Positions 43,051 to 51,841 of a stretch of 64,000 nt of DNA are shown here, one piece after another. The notes below the pieces were generated by a model. The model made no database searches, had not been told where the DNA came from, and was given only the letters and a program-made list of their open reading frames with translations. Origin of the DNA: Clostridiales bacterium (GTDB lineage: Bacteria > Bacillota > Clostridia > Saccharofermentanales > Saccharofermentanaceae); assembly GCA_017552455.1 (NCBI GenBank), contig JAFZPX010000062.1, positions 1-64,000 of the forward strand, given 5' to 3'. Made by a program: the position numbers and the translations under genes. Numbering within the stretch: the stretch's first letter is position 1; every line of letters begins with the position of its first letter.

Positions 43051-45187
43051 GGGACAAGCGATAACCAAGTCATTATTCCTGCACAGCGGCCGCGGTGGAA
43101 CGCAGGTCTGTTCAACCACGTTCGCGATGGCAGTTTGGTTCGTCTGGGCATGCATTGTCTGCTTATTCTCCTGGTGGTTCTCATTCTACGGATTGAACGA
43201 CTACACATCTTCCACAAACACAGTCGTCATGGTCAATCCTCCCGACTCATTCATCGAGTACCGAGAGGAAGCCGAGACCAGCAGACAGCTTATCTTCTAC
43301 GAGGAGTGGGATGCTGCATTCGACTTCATGAAAATGTCTGACTTCATGCACGATCACGCAGCCGGTGTAGTCATCTTCTTCCCTGAAGATTTTGACGACA
43401 CATTAAAGCGCGGCGAGGACAGTTCTATACTTACCTACTACCGAACGGCCACTCTCGACTATATGTACATAAGAGATGACTTCGTTGACGAATATCTCGA
43501 AGGTTACAGAGTCTACCTTGCAGACGGATACAACCTCGAGAATGCGGGCGATTCTTGGGAAGTTGTAAGAGATGATATCCCCACCAATAACGGCGAGCCT
43601 TGGGCAGTTCTGTTCGGCCGCTCCATGGGACGTAACTTCATTCCTATCCTTCTGTTCATCGTATTGCTTTACGCAGCGATGAGCTCAGGCACAGAGGCTA
43701 TCTCCGGACAAAAGGAACGCGGCACATTCTCAAGGATCCTGCTCTCCCCCGTCTCGCGCAAAGACATCGTTCAGGCCTTCACCAACGGCGTCTTCTTAAG
43801 CTCTGCAATCCCTTCCATAGTCGTTATCATCATAACATGGCTGATACCGCTTTACAGGCATCCTGCAAGCTTCATTCCGATACTTCTTCTGACGATAAGT
43901 CTCGCACTATTCATCTCTGCGCTGACTGTCATGATATCAGTAATGAACGATACGGTAACGAGCGCGCAGACTGCGTTCCTGCCTATCTTCTTTATACTCG
44001 TAACGATTGCGGTAACCTGCATCAACGGTGATGAAGATACAGGAGAGTTCTACTACTTCATCCCTGTCTATGGTCACTTCTACGGCTTGGGCGACGGCTT
44101 TAACGGACAGCCTCACATCCTGGCGTCCATAGTCTGCTCAGCCGTCACTGCAGCCCTCGCATTCGCGATTACAAAGATCAGTTCCAAGCTTCTCATGAGC
44201 GAGAAGTTCACAGTACTCACAACCTCATCCGAGGAAGAAGAGATTGCACGCGAGCCTTCCGTCTTCGAGAAGACAGTCGACAGCATCATCGGTTTGTTCG
44301 ATGTCGTCCTCTACCCTCTCATGGTATTGTCGATCTTCCAGCTTCTCGCGATGATCCCTGTCGCAGTAGCTTACATGAGAGACCCTGCATACTCCGACTT
44401 CATCGCGGATCTTGCGAACGTATCAGGCGTCGCGGATATCATCGAACGCACCATGACTATCCTCGGAATCTTCATGAACGACGCGAAGTTCTTGGCACTC
44501 ATGGCTGTGGCTTACATACTCATGATCCTGACCTATATCCGCCGTGCCAAGGGTGCTGCCAACATAGGTCTCGTGAAAGAGAAGATGCCCAAGTTCTACT
44601 GCCTCGGAATCGTGCTCGGAATTACGCTGATGTCACTTGTTTTCGCGCTGCTTGTTGCAACGGGCAAGACTACGGTAGAAGGCTTCGGACTTCCTTCCGG
44701 AAGCATACTGACATTCATCTTCTCGCTTCTCATGTGGGTCCCTCAAGGTGCCGCAGAAGAGGTCATGTTCAGAGGCTTCATGATGCCCAAGATAAAGAGT
44801 ATTTTCGGAAAGCACGGAAGCGTGTTCGCGATCGTGATCTCGTCCATACTGTTCTCGGTATTCCACTGCTTTAACGGCGGCTTCTCCATCGTCGCGCTCA
44901 TCAACATCTTCCTTCTCGCAGTCTTCTTCGCATTGATCTACGAGAAGACCGGAAGCATCGTAATCACATGCGCGGCGCACACTATGTGGAACATGTTCCA
45001 GGGTAATATCTACGGGCTGTCCGTCAGCGGAAATGCATCCGTTCCGGCTCTGCTTGCGACTAACTATACGGGAAGCTCATTCGGCCCTGAGGGCACGCTC
45101 GAAGCAACTGCAGTCATCATCGCTGCACTAGCGGTAATGGCAGTCATCACTCTGTGTAGAAAACGTCCTTCCCCGAAGGCGTCTTAA
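43037..45187 (+). CDS. ABC-2 permease fused to a CPBP intramembrane protease
   Basis: Protein of 716 residues. The N-terminal 400 residues form an ABC-2 permease (with SGQKERGTFSRILLSPVSRK, as in the upstream permease). The C-terminal 230 residues form a CPBP/Abi membrane metalloprotease: EEVMFRGF (about 575), SVFHCFNGG (about 615) and HTMWNMF (about 647). Such fusions occur in Na-type exporters of Bacillota. The protease may process a substrate or partner. ATG 43037 with GGAG four bases upstream is preferred to the frame start at 43001; it overlaps the ATPase gene by 14 bases. The end overlaps the convergent ATPase gene by 41 bases. Confidence 0.88.
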   Translation: MSKNKGQAITKSLFLHSGRGGTQVCSTTFAMAVWFVWACIVCLFSWWFSFYGLNDYTSSTNTVVMVNPPDSFIEYREEAETSRQLIFYEEWDAAFDFMKMSDFMHDHAAGVVIFFPEDFDDTLKRGEDSSILTYYRTATLDYMYIRDDFVDEYLEGYRVYLADGYNLENAGDSWEVVRDDIPTNNGEPWAVLFGRSMGRNFIPILLFIVLLYAAMSSGTEAISGQKERGTFSRILLSPVSRKDIVQAFTNGVFLSSAIPSIVVIIITWLIPLYRHPASFIPILLLTISLALFISALTVMISVMNDTVTSAQTAFLPIFFILVTIAVTCINGDEDTGEFYYFIPVYGHFYGLGDGFNGQPHILASIVCSAVTAALAFAITKISSKLLMSEKFTVLTTSSEEEEIAREPSVFEKTVDSIIGLFDVVLYPLMVLSIFQLLAMIPVAVAYMRDPAYSDFIADLANVSGVADIIERTMTILGIFMNDAKFLALMAVAYILMILTYIRRAKGAANIGLVKEKMPKFYCLGIVLGITLMSLVFALLVATGKTTVEGFGLPSGSILTFIFSLLMWVPQGAAEEVMFRGFMMPKIKSIFGKHGSVFAIVISSILFSVFHCFNGGFSIVALINIFLLAVFFALIYEKTGSIVITCAAHTMWNMFQGNIYGLSVSGNASVPALLATNYTGSSFGPEGTLEATAVIIAALAVMAVITLCRKRPSPKAS

Positions 45188-45845
45188 CACAACCGAACTT
45201 CGTCTCAAAGACATCTTGCAAAAGCTCAGGCTCAAGCTCGGAACACACCTTTACTATCTGCCCTTCCTTCATGAGAATAAACTCGTCTCCATAGGTGGAA
45301 GCTGCATTAAGATCGTGCATTACTATGATGAACGACTTGCCCTCATTCTTCACAAGGTCGCGCGCAGTGTCGAGGATGTACTTCGAATGCACGATATCGA
45401 GGTTTGACGCAGGCTCATCCATTATGAACCATGATGCATCCTGACAGATGGCACGCGCCGCCATACAGCGCTGTTTCTCGCCGCCTGAGAGCGTGTCGTA
45501 GAGCTGACCCTTCTTATCATCAAGCTGCATCAGTTTAAGAGCCGATTCTATATGCTTAAGATCCTCTTCATTCTCACTGTTGAAGAACTTCTTCTCGTTA
45601 TATCTTCCGAGTGCGACGAGGTCGGATACATTAAGTCCGATATTGCCGTAGATCTCCTGCGGGATATAAGACATATCGCACTGCTTCGCGAACATCTTAA
45701 CGACGGACTTAATGAGCGTCGTCTTGCCACATCCGTTAGGACCCAGGATGATCGTGATTTTACCTTCCTTGAATGTATGCGATACATCCTTTAGAACCTT
45801 CGTATCGCCGAAGCTTACATTGATGTTCTTCACGTCGAGATTCAT
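45147..45845 (-). CDS. FecE/BtuD-type ABC importer ATPase
   Basis: ATPase of 232 residues. Walker A is ILGPNGCGKTTLI, the signature is LSGGEKQRCMAA, Walker B is SWFIMDEPASNLD and the switch His is in IIVMHDLN. The CPP-type signature and the adjacent FecCD permease place it in the iron-siderophore, heme or cobalamin import family. It overlaps the permease gene by four bases. The last 41 bases run opposite to the end of the permease-protease fusion gene. Confidence 0.92.
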   Translation of the reverse strand: MNLDVKNINVSFGDTKVLKDVSHTFKEGKITIILGPNGCGKTTLIKSVVKMFAKQCDMSYIPQEIYGNIGLNVSDLVALGRYNEKKFFNSENEEDLKHIESALKLMQLDDKKGQLYDTLSGGEKQRCMAARAICQDASWFIMDEPASNLDIVHSKYILDTARDLVKNEGKSFIIVMHDLNAASTYGDEFILMKEGQIVKVCSELEPELLQDVFETKFGCVKTPSGKDVFYTE

Positions 45846-46915
45846 ACGTTGCTCCTCTCCTTGCCGGATCTGATCCTGCTGCTCATGAGAAGGAACAGGA
45901 AGTACGGAGCACCGATAAGGCTCGTTACAGCTCCTATCGCAAGCTCACCCGGAGCAACTATTGTCTTACATACTGTGTCGCAGACGATCATGAATATCGC
46001 GCCTGTCATGAAGCTTAGAACAAGTCTTCTTCTCATGCGCGTAACACCGAAGAATGAAACGATGTGAGGAATGATAAGTCCGACGAACCCTATAATACCC
46101 GCATTCGCAACACTGAACGCGAGAAGGCACGACGATACCGCAAGTGCGACCGCCAGTGTGCGTGTCTGATCGACGCCCAAGGTCATCGCTGCTTCCTTAC
46201 CGAGCTTCAACACATCGATCCTCGGCGCGATCCAGATAAGTATCGGCATCATGAGTCCGACTACAACGGCAAGCAGCTTTGTCTTGTCCGTGGTGGACGC
46301 GGAGAACGTTCCGAGCATCCACATATATACTCGCTCCATCTGCTCTAAGTGCAGCGTCATGAGGACCGTTATAAGCGCGCTCATGATGGACGATATCGCG
46401 ATACCCGCAAGAAGCGTTGAAGACGTGTCGTAGCGCCCGTTCTGTGCTGCAATCGTGAACACCATAAGCCACGTTACTATGGCACCTATTACCGCGCCTA
46501 TATAAGCGCCTGTAAACGCCTCGAAAAATATGACTCCGTTAAGCCCCGTTACAATCGCTATAGCGGCACCTAACGCAGCCCCCGAACTTATACCCAGCAC
46601 GGACGGGTCTGCCATAGGATTACGGAAGACTCCCTGCATAACGCAGCCTACGGAAGCCAGTGCGCCTCCTATAAGCATCGCGGTTATTGTTCTCGGGACT
46701 CTGATCCTTCCTATGATGGTAAGCGTTGTCTTGGCAAGCTCGTCGCCTCTTCCCGTGAAGTACTTCAAGACATCGGCAAGAGTAACATCGGAACTTCCCA
46801 GACAGCACGATACCGCCATCACGCATATAAGCATGATGGCGGCAATCGCGAATTTAATTACAAATCTGTCAGATGAGCTTTTATGCTCCCGCATGTGCGA
46901 CAGCATTCGCATCAA
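45842..46915 (-). CDS. FecCD-type importer permease
   Basis: Protein of about 350 residues with nine to ten membrane segments. Family motifs are present: GRIRVPRTITAMLIGGALAS, GVFRNPMADPSVLGISSGAA, and VGLIIPHIVSFFG near the end. It forms the channel of the iron-siderophore/cobalamin importer. ATG 46915 overlaps the binding-protein gene by 35 bases; an internal ATG at 46894 is an alternative, and neither has a clear ribosome site, so translational coupling is likely. Confidence 0.92.
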   Translation of the reverse strand: MMRMLSHMREHKSSSDRFVIKFAIAAIMLICVMAVSCCLGSSDVTLADVLKYFTGRGDELAKTTLTIIGRIRVPRTITAMLIGGALASVGCVMQGVFRNPMADPSVLGISSGAALGAAIAIVTGLNGVIFFEAFTGAYIGAVIGAIVTWLMVFTIAAQNGRYDTSSTLLAGIAISSIMSALITVLMTLHLEQMERVYMWMLGTFSASTTDKTKLLAVVVGLMMPILIWIAPRIDVLKLGKEAAMTLGVDQTRTLAVALAVSSCLLAFSVANAGIIGFVGLIIPHIVSFFGVTRMRRRLVLSFMTGAIFMIVCDTVCKTIVAPGELAIGAVTSLIGAPYFLFLLMSSRIRSGKERSNV

Positions 46916-47912
46916 GTGCGTACTCGAATACAGTTCTTACAGCCTCAACATTACGAGGACCAACTCTCTCGAAGATGTTAGCATCTACAGCAAGAACTCT
47001 GCCTTCCTGAACTGCTGTGAGTTCTGTGTAAGGCTCTGTCTCGAGGAATGCATCATAACCCCAGTCAGGTACGAGGATGATGTAAGGATCAGCTGCGAGG
47101 AGCTGCTCTGTGGAGTAAGACCAACCGTCAGCGTCGCTTGCCGCATTAACACAACCTGCATATGTGATGATGTCGTTGATGAATGTGTCAGGTCCTGCTG
47201 TGTAATCGCCGTACTCACCGTAGCTCATGCAGTAATAAACTGTGATGTCGTCGTCAGCGATTGTATCGAGTGCCTGTGCATAGATCTCAGCGATCTCATC
47301 AGAAAGGCCCATAGCGAGCATGTCGCCCTCTTCGTGGAGACCGATAACGTCAGCTACAGTCTCAACTGTATAGATCATACCGTCGAGGGATGTCTCGTCC
47401 TTAACGATAACTACTGTGATACCAGCATCTGTAAGTGCGTTGTAAGCTTCCTCACTGAAGATGGAAGATGCAAGAACAACATCAGGATCCAGGGATACGA
47501 TGAGCTCTGTATCAGGAAGGTCGATAGGACCTACACTCTGGATATCAAATACTGCATCAGGATAATCGCAGTAATCGGATCTGCCGATGAGCTTGTCCTC
47601 ACCGCCCAAAGCGAAAATAATCTCTGTGATTGCGGGTGAAACGCTTACTACAGTCTCAGGCTCTTCCTCAACTGTTACTTCATTACCGTAAGCATCTTCG
47701 ATTGTAAGAGGATATGAGAATGCATCATCCTCTACAACAAATGTCTCAACTGTTTCTTCTGTGTCAGCAGTTGTCTCGTCTGCTTCCGTCTCTACAGCAG
47801 TTTCTGCTGCCTGGGAAGTCTCGGACTCCTCGGAATTAGCATCCGAACAAGCTGTGAAAGCAGCTGCTGTTACAGACAGGCAAAGTGCCACTGCCAATAA
47901 CTTTCTCTTCAT
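46881..47912 (-). CDS. Lipoprotein substrate-binding protein of a siderophore/cobalamin-type importer
   Basis: Lipoprotein of 343 residues: signal peptide MKRKLLAVALCLSVTAAA with lipobox FTAC, an acidic Glu/Thr linker, then a BtuF/FepB-like domain with VVSVSPAITEIIFALGGEDK, LIGRSDYCDYP and the second-lobe LAADPYIILVPDWG. It delivers the ligand to the permease encoded next. GGAGGACTTTGTC precedes the ATG. The ligand (siderophore, heme or cobalamin) cannot be told. Confidence 0.9.
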   Translation of the reverse strand: MKRKLLAVALCLSVTAAAFTACSDANSEESETSQAAETAVETEADETTADTEETVETFVVEDDAFSYPLTIEDAYGNEVTVEEEPETVVSVSPAITEIIFALGGEDKLIGRSDYCDYPDAVFDIQSVGPIDLPDTELIVSLDPDVVLASSIFSEEAYNALTDAGITVVIVKDETSLDGMIYTVETVADVIGLHEEGDMLAMGLSDEIAEIYAQALDTIADDDITVYYCMSYGEYGDYTAGPDTFINDIITYAGCVNAASDADGWSYSTEQLLAADPYIILVPDWGYDAFLETEPYTELTAVQEGRVLAVDANIFERVGPRNVEAVRTVFEYALDANAVAHAGA

Positions 47913-47973
47913 GACAAAGTCCTCCTATATAAAATTGTCAAAGAATATGCGAATCACTTCACACGGTTTAGAT

Positions 47974-47985
47974 TATAATGTATTC
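47974..47985 (+). promoter_or_regulatory. TATAAT six bases before ATG (leaderless start of the nuclease gene)
   Basis: TATAAT at 47974-47979 is followed by GTATTC and ATG 47986, with no ribosome site. Confidence 0.5.
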
Positions 47986-48504
47986 ATGAGTAACACATAT
48001 CACAGAAAATTTATAATTCTTCTCGCTTCAATTAGTGCAATATCCATAGCGGCATTATCAACAGGATGTGAGTATACGACAGCTTCCGAGAGTCTTCCCG
48101 AGGATGTCGACCTCGAAGGACCTTACGATGTAGAGCGCGTCGTCGACGGCGATACGCTGATCGTCGATATAGACGGTCAGAGAACCCGTGTCCGCCTTAT
48201 CGGCATCAACACGCCTGAGTCCGTAGCTCAAGAGGAAGAGCGTAACACAGAAGAAGGCGTTATCGCCTCCGACTATGTTAAGACATTAATGGACGAAGCC
48301 GGCTACGAAGTCTGGCTCGAATACGATAACGAACTCTACGATCAGTACGACAGAACTCTCGCATATGTCTATATCGATTATGAAGGTGAAGTCATAATGC
48401 TCGAGAGGATCCTCCTCGAAGAAGGCTACGCAGAAGCAGTCGTCTTCGGAACCAACGACCGCTACTACGAAGAGTTCTGCGAACTGGAAGCTGAAGCGTC
48501 TTAA
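47986..48504 (+). CDS. Thermonuclease-like (SNase) lipoprotein
   Basis: Protein of 172 residues with a type II signal peptide (SAISIAALSTGC) and an SNase fold: VERVVDGDTLIVDIDG (calcium Asp), RVRLIGINTPES (Arg and Glu) and YDQYDRTLAYVYID (second Arg). It should cut DNA or RNA at the cell surface. The frame extends upstream to 47761, but the signal peptide and promoter set ATG 47986. It is divergent from the importer operon and overlaps the end of the MFS gene by four bases. Confidence 0.88.
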   Translation: MSNTYHRKFIILLASISAISIAALSTGCEYTTASESLPEDVDLEGPYDVERVVDGDTLIVDIDGQRTRVRLIGINTPESVAQEEERNTEEGVIASDYVKTLMDEAGYEVWLEYDNELYDQYDRTLAYVYIDYEGEVIMLERILLEEGYAEAVVFGTNDRYYEEFCELEAEAS

Positions 48505-49592
48505 AGCGAGAATAAAAATCCCGCCAAGGGTGACATAAAGATCATAACGAACGAGAAGCACCAGGAGTTGACCGAGATCAGTGTCGCGCGCTGCTCAGAA
48601 GGCACGAGCGCATTGAGCTCGACATCGGCTCTTATCTGTATCAGATCATCCGCAAAAGCCGCCATAAAGCCGCCTGCAGTCATTATCCACGCGACTCCCG
48701 TGAAGTTCGCGAAGAAGCCCGCCGTGACGACAGCAAGACACATCATGAAGATGCGTCTGAAAGGCCAGTTACGAACCTTGACTGAGAGCACAGCACCTAT
48801 AATGCCGCCAAGGCTCATCGCGAAAAGCAGCGGTCCCAACACCCAGTCCGGAATACCCGTCATGGGAAGCTTCGCCTGCAGGAAGAATAGAAGCAAAACA
48901 TCAATGCCTCCGATCAACGCGTTACGGAAGATAAGGCCTGTGACCTTGCGGTTCCCCTTAAGAAACGAGAAGCTCTCCCCTACAGTCTCTTTAACTCGCG
49001 TCGTGAATTCCTTGTCCGCATTATCGGAGATTACTTTGTTCTCCTTAAGAGTAACTGCGACCAGGATCTGAATCACTGCAAGTATGATGCTGATGATATG
49101 CGCCTTGGTATTGCCGAGCATAACGGCAACACCTGCAGCGAGCGTAGCGGCACCATTGGAGATTCGGTAGATCATGGTCTGAGTCGATATGTATCTGTCG
49201 TAATCGTCCTGCTTGTTGTTCTCCTTCAAGGTATCATAAGCAATGGCTGAGTCTGAGCCGCTTGCGAAGTTGTAGCTTAACGCGTTAAACCCGATAGACA
49301 CCGCTACACCTGCGAAGCTTCCAATCCAAAGAATTCTGGTGACTGCTGATATCACAGAGCACACACAGGACAAAAGCAAACTCTTCTTTCTGCCGAACAC
49401 ATCAGCGAACACGCCTGACGGTATCTCGGCAGTAAGACTTACAAGATGAAAGACTGTCTCTAATATTCCTATATCGATTATGCTGTAGCCGCAGGAAACG
49501 AGGAGAAGCACCCACGCGGCACCCGCGATGGAGATGTTCCCGAGAAAGTTCATAGCATACAGCTTGCGTAATTGTTTCTTACAAATATCCAT
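48501..49592 (-). CDS. MFS transporter with regulated leader
   Basis: Membrane protein of 363 residues with about ten hydrophobic segments. The loop GVFADVFGRKKSLLLSC is the MFS cytoplasmic motif of drug-efflux type carriers. Its ribosome site AAGGAG lies in the 3' arm of a terminator-like hairpin that ends at the ATG, behind a 28-codon leader peptide (see those entries). This suggests induction by a ribosome-acting compound. The substrate is not known. Confidence 0.88.
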   Translation of the reverse strand: MDICKKQLRKLYAMNFLGNISIAGAAWVLLLVSCGYSIIDIGILETVFHLVSLTAEIPSGVFADVFGRKKSLLLSCVCSVISAVTRILWIGSFAGVAVSIGFNALSYNFASGSDSAIAYDTLKENNKQDDYDRYISTQTMIYRISNGAATLAAGVAVMLGNTKAHIISIILAVIQILVAVTLKENKVISDNADKEFTTRVKETVGESFSFLKGNRKVTGLIFRNALIGGIDVLLLFFLQAKLPMTGIPDWVLGPLLFAMSLGGIIGAVLSVKVRNWPFRRIFMMCLAVVTAGFFANFTGVAWIMTAGGFMAAFADDLIQIRADVELNALVPSEQRATLISVNSWCFSFVMIFMSPLAGFLFSL

Positions 49593-49629
49593 AAAAAAAC
49601 TCCTTCTAATTCAATGAATTCAAGGAGTT
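49593..49629 (-). terminator. Attenuator hairpin that also holds the MFS ribosome site
   Basis: Minus strand AACTCCTT pairs with AAGGAGTT, extended by AATTCA/TGAATT, and runs into seven T residues directly before the ATG at 49592. Formation would both end transcription and hide the AAGGAG ribosome site. Confidence 0.75.
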
Positions 49630-49662
49630 AGAGCGTCTTTTTCAGAAGTGGATTTCTTGTTG

Positions 49663-49749
49663 TTATTTCCCGAAAAAGGGCGCACTAACCCTGTCGGAGT
49701 CTTTTCTGAAACCGTTCATAAGCTGAATGTTAGGTGTTATCCAGAACAT
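49663..49749 (-). CDS. Leader peptide, 28 residues, upstream of the MFS gene
   Basis: ATG 49749 follows AAAGGGG at nine bases. It encodes MFWITPNIQLMNGFRK followed by DSDRVSAPFFGK and a stop 34 bases before the attenuator hairpin. The RNA here can also fold: AGGGGCG pairs with CGCCCUU and CACCUAAC with GUUAGUG. Position, ribosome site and hairpin fit translation-dependent attenuation as in antibiotic resistance leaders. A metabolite riboswitch is the alternative. Confidence 0.6.
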   Translation of the reverse strand: MFWITPNIQLMNGFRKDSDRVSAPFFGK

Positions 49750-49771
49750 GAGTTACGCCCCTTTCGTCGAT

Positions 49772-50269
49772 TTATCTGTGGTAACTATACCACACATATC
49801 TTGAGATTTCATCCTCTTCATATCCGAGGCCTTCAAGATTCAAGGTATCAGGTGATACACGCTCGAATTCATTCTTATCGTAGAACCTTACCGCACGCGC
49901 ATTGACGGGATCTACGCACCAGAAGATATTGTTAAGTCCGAGCTCCTCCAAGCCGTACTCCAAGATCTTACGCATACCGAATATGGAATACCCCTTTCCT
50001 GTAGCGCATCTTCTGACGGCGATGCCGAACTCTGCCATACCGTCGTGAATATGCTTAAGGCTGACGGTACCCATGTACTCGTCCTCGTCGCTTACGATGG
50101 CCATGTGAAGGTCCTTTTCGGAAGCTTGGCGCGCATATGCTATGAAGCCCTCCGCGTCCTCCAAAGTCGTGGAGGCGAAGTCCTTCTTAAGGTCCTTTGT
50201 CAGGTCTGCATCGTGCATCCACTCAAGCATGAAGGGTGCGTCTTTTGTCTCAAGTTGTCTTATGTCCAT
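49772..50269 (-). CDS. GNAT family N-acetyltransferase
   Basis: Protein of 165 residues, RimJ/RimL-like: it begins MDIRQLETKDAPFMLEW and has strands EYMGTVSLKHI and AEFGIAVRR, an acetyl-CoA loop RRCATGKGYSIFGMR (in place of the usual QxxGxG/A), and a C-terminal NARAVRFYDKNEFE. The substrate is unknown. It is the last gene of a four-gene minus-strand run and lies 22 bases before the MFS leader peptide. Confidence 0.88.
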   Translation of the reverse strand: MDIRQLETKDAPFMLEWMHDADLTKDLKKDFASTTLEDAEGFIAYARQASEKDLHMAIVSDEDEYMGTVSLKHIHDGMAEFGIAVRRCATGKGYSIFGMRKILEYGLEELGLNNIFWCVDPVNARAVRFYDKNEFERVSPDTLNLEGLGYEEDEISRYVWYSYHR

Positions 50270-50281
50270 ACTCGCGCTTCC

Positions 50282-51832
50282 TTATCTGCACTCGATGATG
50301 ATCCACTGCACGGGAGACACGCCGGGAACACTCGAGGGCACAACGTTATCATATACTACCGCATAACGGTCAGATGCATAAGTCTCGATCTCGTACAGGA
50401 GGTACGGATAGCCCTCACCGGTGTTGATGAGGAACGCATCGTTGTCGTATCTGTCCCTGAACGCATCGAGGTCTGCAAGAGAGCTCATATTCATCTGTCC
50501 TCTGATGTGATCCTCACCTGAGAACTCACTCATGAACGGATCTATTCTGTTATCGATGTGAACCTTAACTCCGTGGAACGCGAGCCAGGAGCCCGTGTCG
50601 AAGGTGTTAAATACTTTCTCGTATCCGCGCTCTTGTATAAACTCCACAGCCTGCGGATCGTAAGCTGCCATAGCCTCGATATCCGCCATCGTGCCCGTAG
50701 GAAGGAAGAGCGGAACGTATACGCATGCAAGGCCTATAAGAAGCGCCGCACATGCCACTGTAAGCACATAGTAGAACACATCAGACAGCTTAATCTCTTT
50801 GGTCTTCTTAGGCTTAATGACCATTTTTATGAACCACTTAAGAAGGCCGTCGAGAAGCTCCGGCGCGAACAGCAGGAACGCGATGGAGTAGTAGACAACG
50901 AATCTTTTGTATACGCATGTCATAATGAAGAACATGCAAAGAAGTGCAAGCTTTGTAAGAGTCTTCTTCTCGAACTTTCGAAGGCCGTCGCCCGCCATGA
51001 ATGCGATGAAGACGATAAGTATGAGGGTGATCTGAAGTAAGTTGAATCTCATCGGATTCCACTCATCAACCCACGCCCAGATGTCGGATGCTGCGGACTG
51101 CTTGAGACCGAATGTATATGCTCTGATTCCCATCGGGTTAAGAAGAGAGAGCACGAAGCCTGATGCAATTCCGATAGCCATCTTCCCTGCATCGCGGAAG
51201 TTTCTTGTGATAAGTTCCATCACGATGAAGACTATATATGTCACGAAGAACAAAGGCAGGATACCGCCCTGAAGCCAGCCTAAGAAGAACGCGCAGCCGG
51301 AGAAGACTGCAGCCTTGAACAAAGGCTTGCGGTCGCCGATGCAAGTTACGATAAGAAGTGTCACTGCGAATATGGATGTAACCGCAGGACGGACATTGTA
51401 ATCAGGAAAGCCTCCGAGAAGCGGAGTAAGCGCGATGACCGCAGCAGCTACGAAAGGGTTTGCTTTGTCCTTCATGTAGTTAACCGCAGTAAAGCCTGTA
51501 GCGTATGTGAATGCCGTGCCGACGAGGATGACGCCCCACAGCTTAAGAAGCTTGTAAGCGATGCCAAGAAGCAGATACCAGCCACTCTCGTGGGCCGTGA
51601 ATACGAGACCGTCATGCCAGCTGTAGATCTCATCTGTTATGAGCCTGCCCTGCGCGAGATCATCAAGACCGATCCTAATCTGTATCGCAGTATCGCCGAC
51701 CATGCCGATCATGGAAGTGATGCCCTCGAACGGGCTGAACATCAGCACCATGAGTGCAAACAGAAAAACGTATGCTGCTGTGATCTTTGTCTTCGCTGGG
51801 CGCTTCTTAGTGAGTGTTGCTACTTCCTGCAT
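50282..51832 (-). CDS. Polytopic membrane protein, GT-C-like
   Basis: Protein of 516 residues with about ten membrane segments and a C-terminal extracytoplasmic domain of 150 residues (from about residue 365). The first loop DTAIQIRIGLDDLAQGRLIT, with YSWHDGLVFTAHE after it, resembles the first loop of GT-C membrane glycosyltransferases, where an Asp or Glu is catalytic. I cannot assign a donor or acceptor. It lies in line with the GGDEF gene upstream. Confidence 0.6.
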   Translation of the reverse strand: MQEVATLTKKRPAKTKITAAYVFLFALMVLMFSPFEGITSMIGMVGDTAIQIRIGLDDLAQGRLITDEIYSWHDGLVFTAHESGWYLLLGIAYKLLKLWGVILVGTAFTYATGFTAVNYMKDKANPFVAAAVIALTPLLGGFPDYNVRPAVTSIFAVTLLIVTCIGDRKPLFKAAVFSGCAFFLGWLQGGILPLFFVTYIVFIVMELITRNFRDAGKMAIGIASGFVLSLLNPMGIRAYTFGLKQSAASDIWAWVDEWNPMRFNLLQITLILIVFIAFMAGDGLRKFEKKTLTKLALLCMFFIMTCVYKRFVVYYSIAFLLFAPELLDGLLKWFIKMVIKPKKTKEIKLSDVFYYVLTVACAALLIGLACVYVPLFLPTGTMADIEAMAAYDPQAVEFIQERGYEKVFNTFDTGSWLAFHGVKVHIDNRIDPFMSEFSGEDHIRGQMNMSSLADLDAFRDRYDNDAFLINTGEGYPYLLYEIETYASDRYAVVYDNVVPSSVPGVSPVQWIIIECR

Positions 51833-51841
51833 AACTTCTGC

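Noticed and set aside
46530..47639. 369-codon plus-strand open frame
   Set aside because: It lies antisense across the importer permease and binding-protein genes, whose families are clear. It is a by-product of their codon use.
49593..49760. T-box or a known metabolite riboswitch before the MFS gene
   Set aside because: No T-box sequence, specifier loop or known aptamer core could be matched. The leader-peptide reading explains more.
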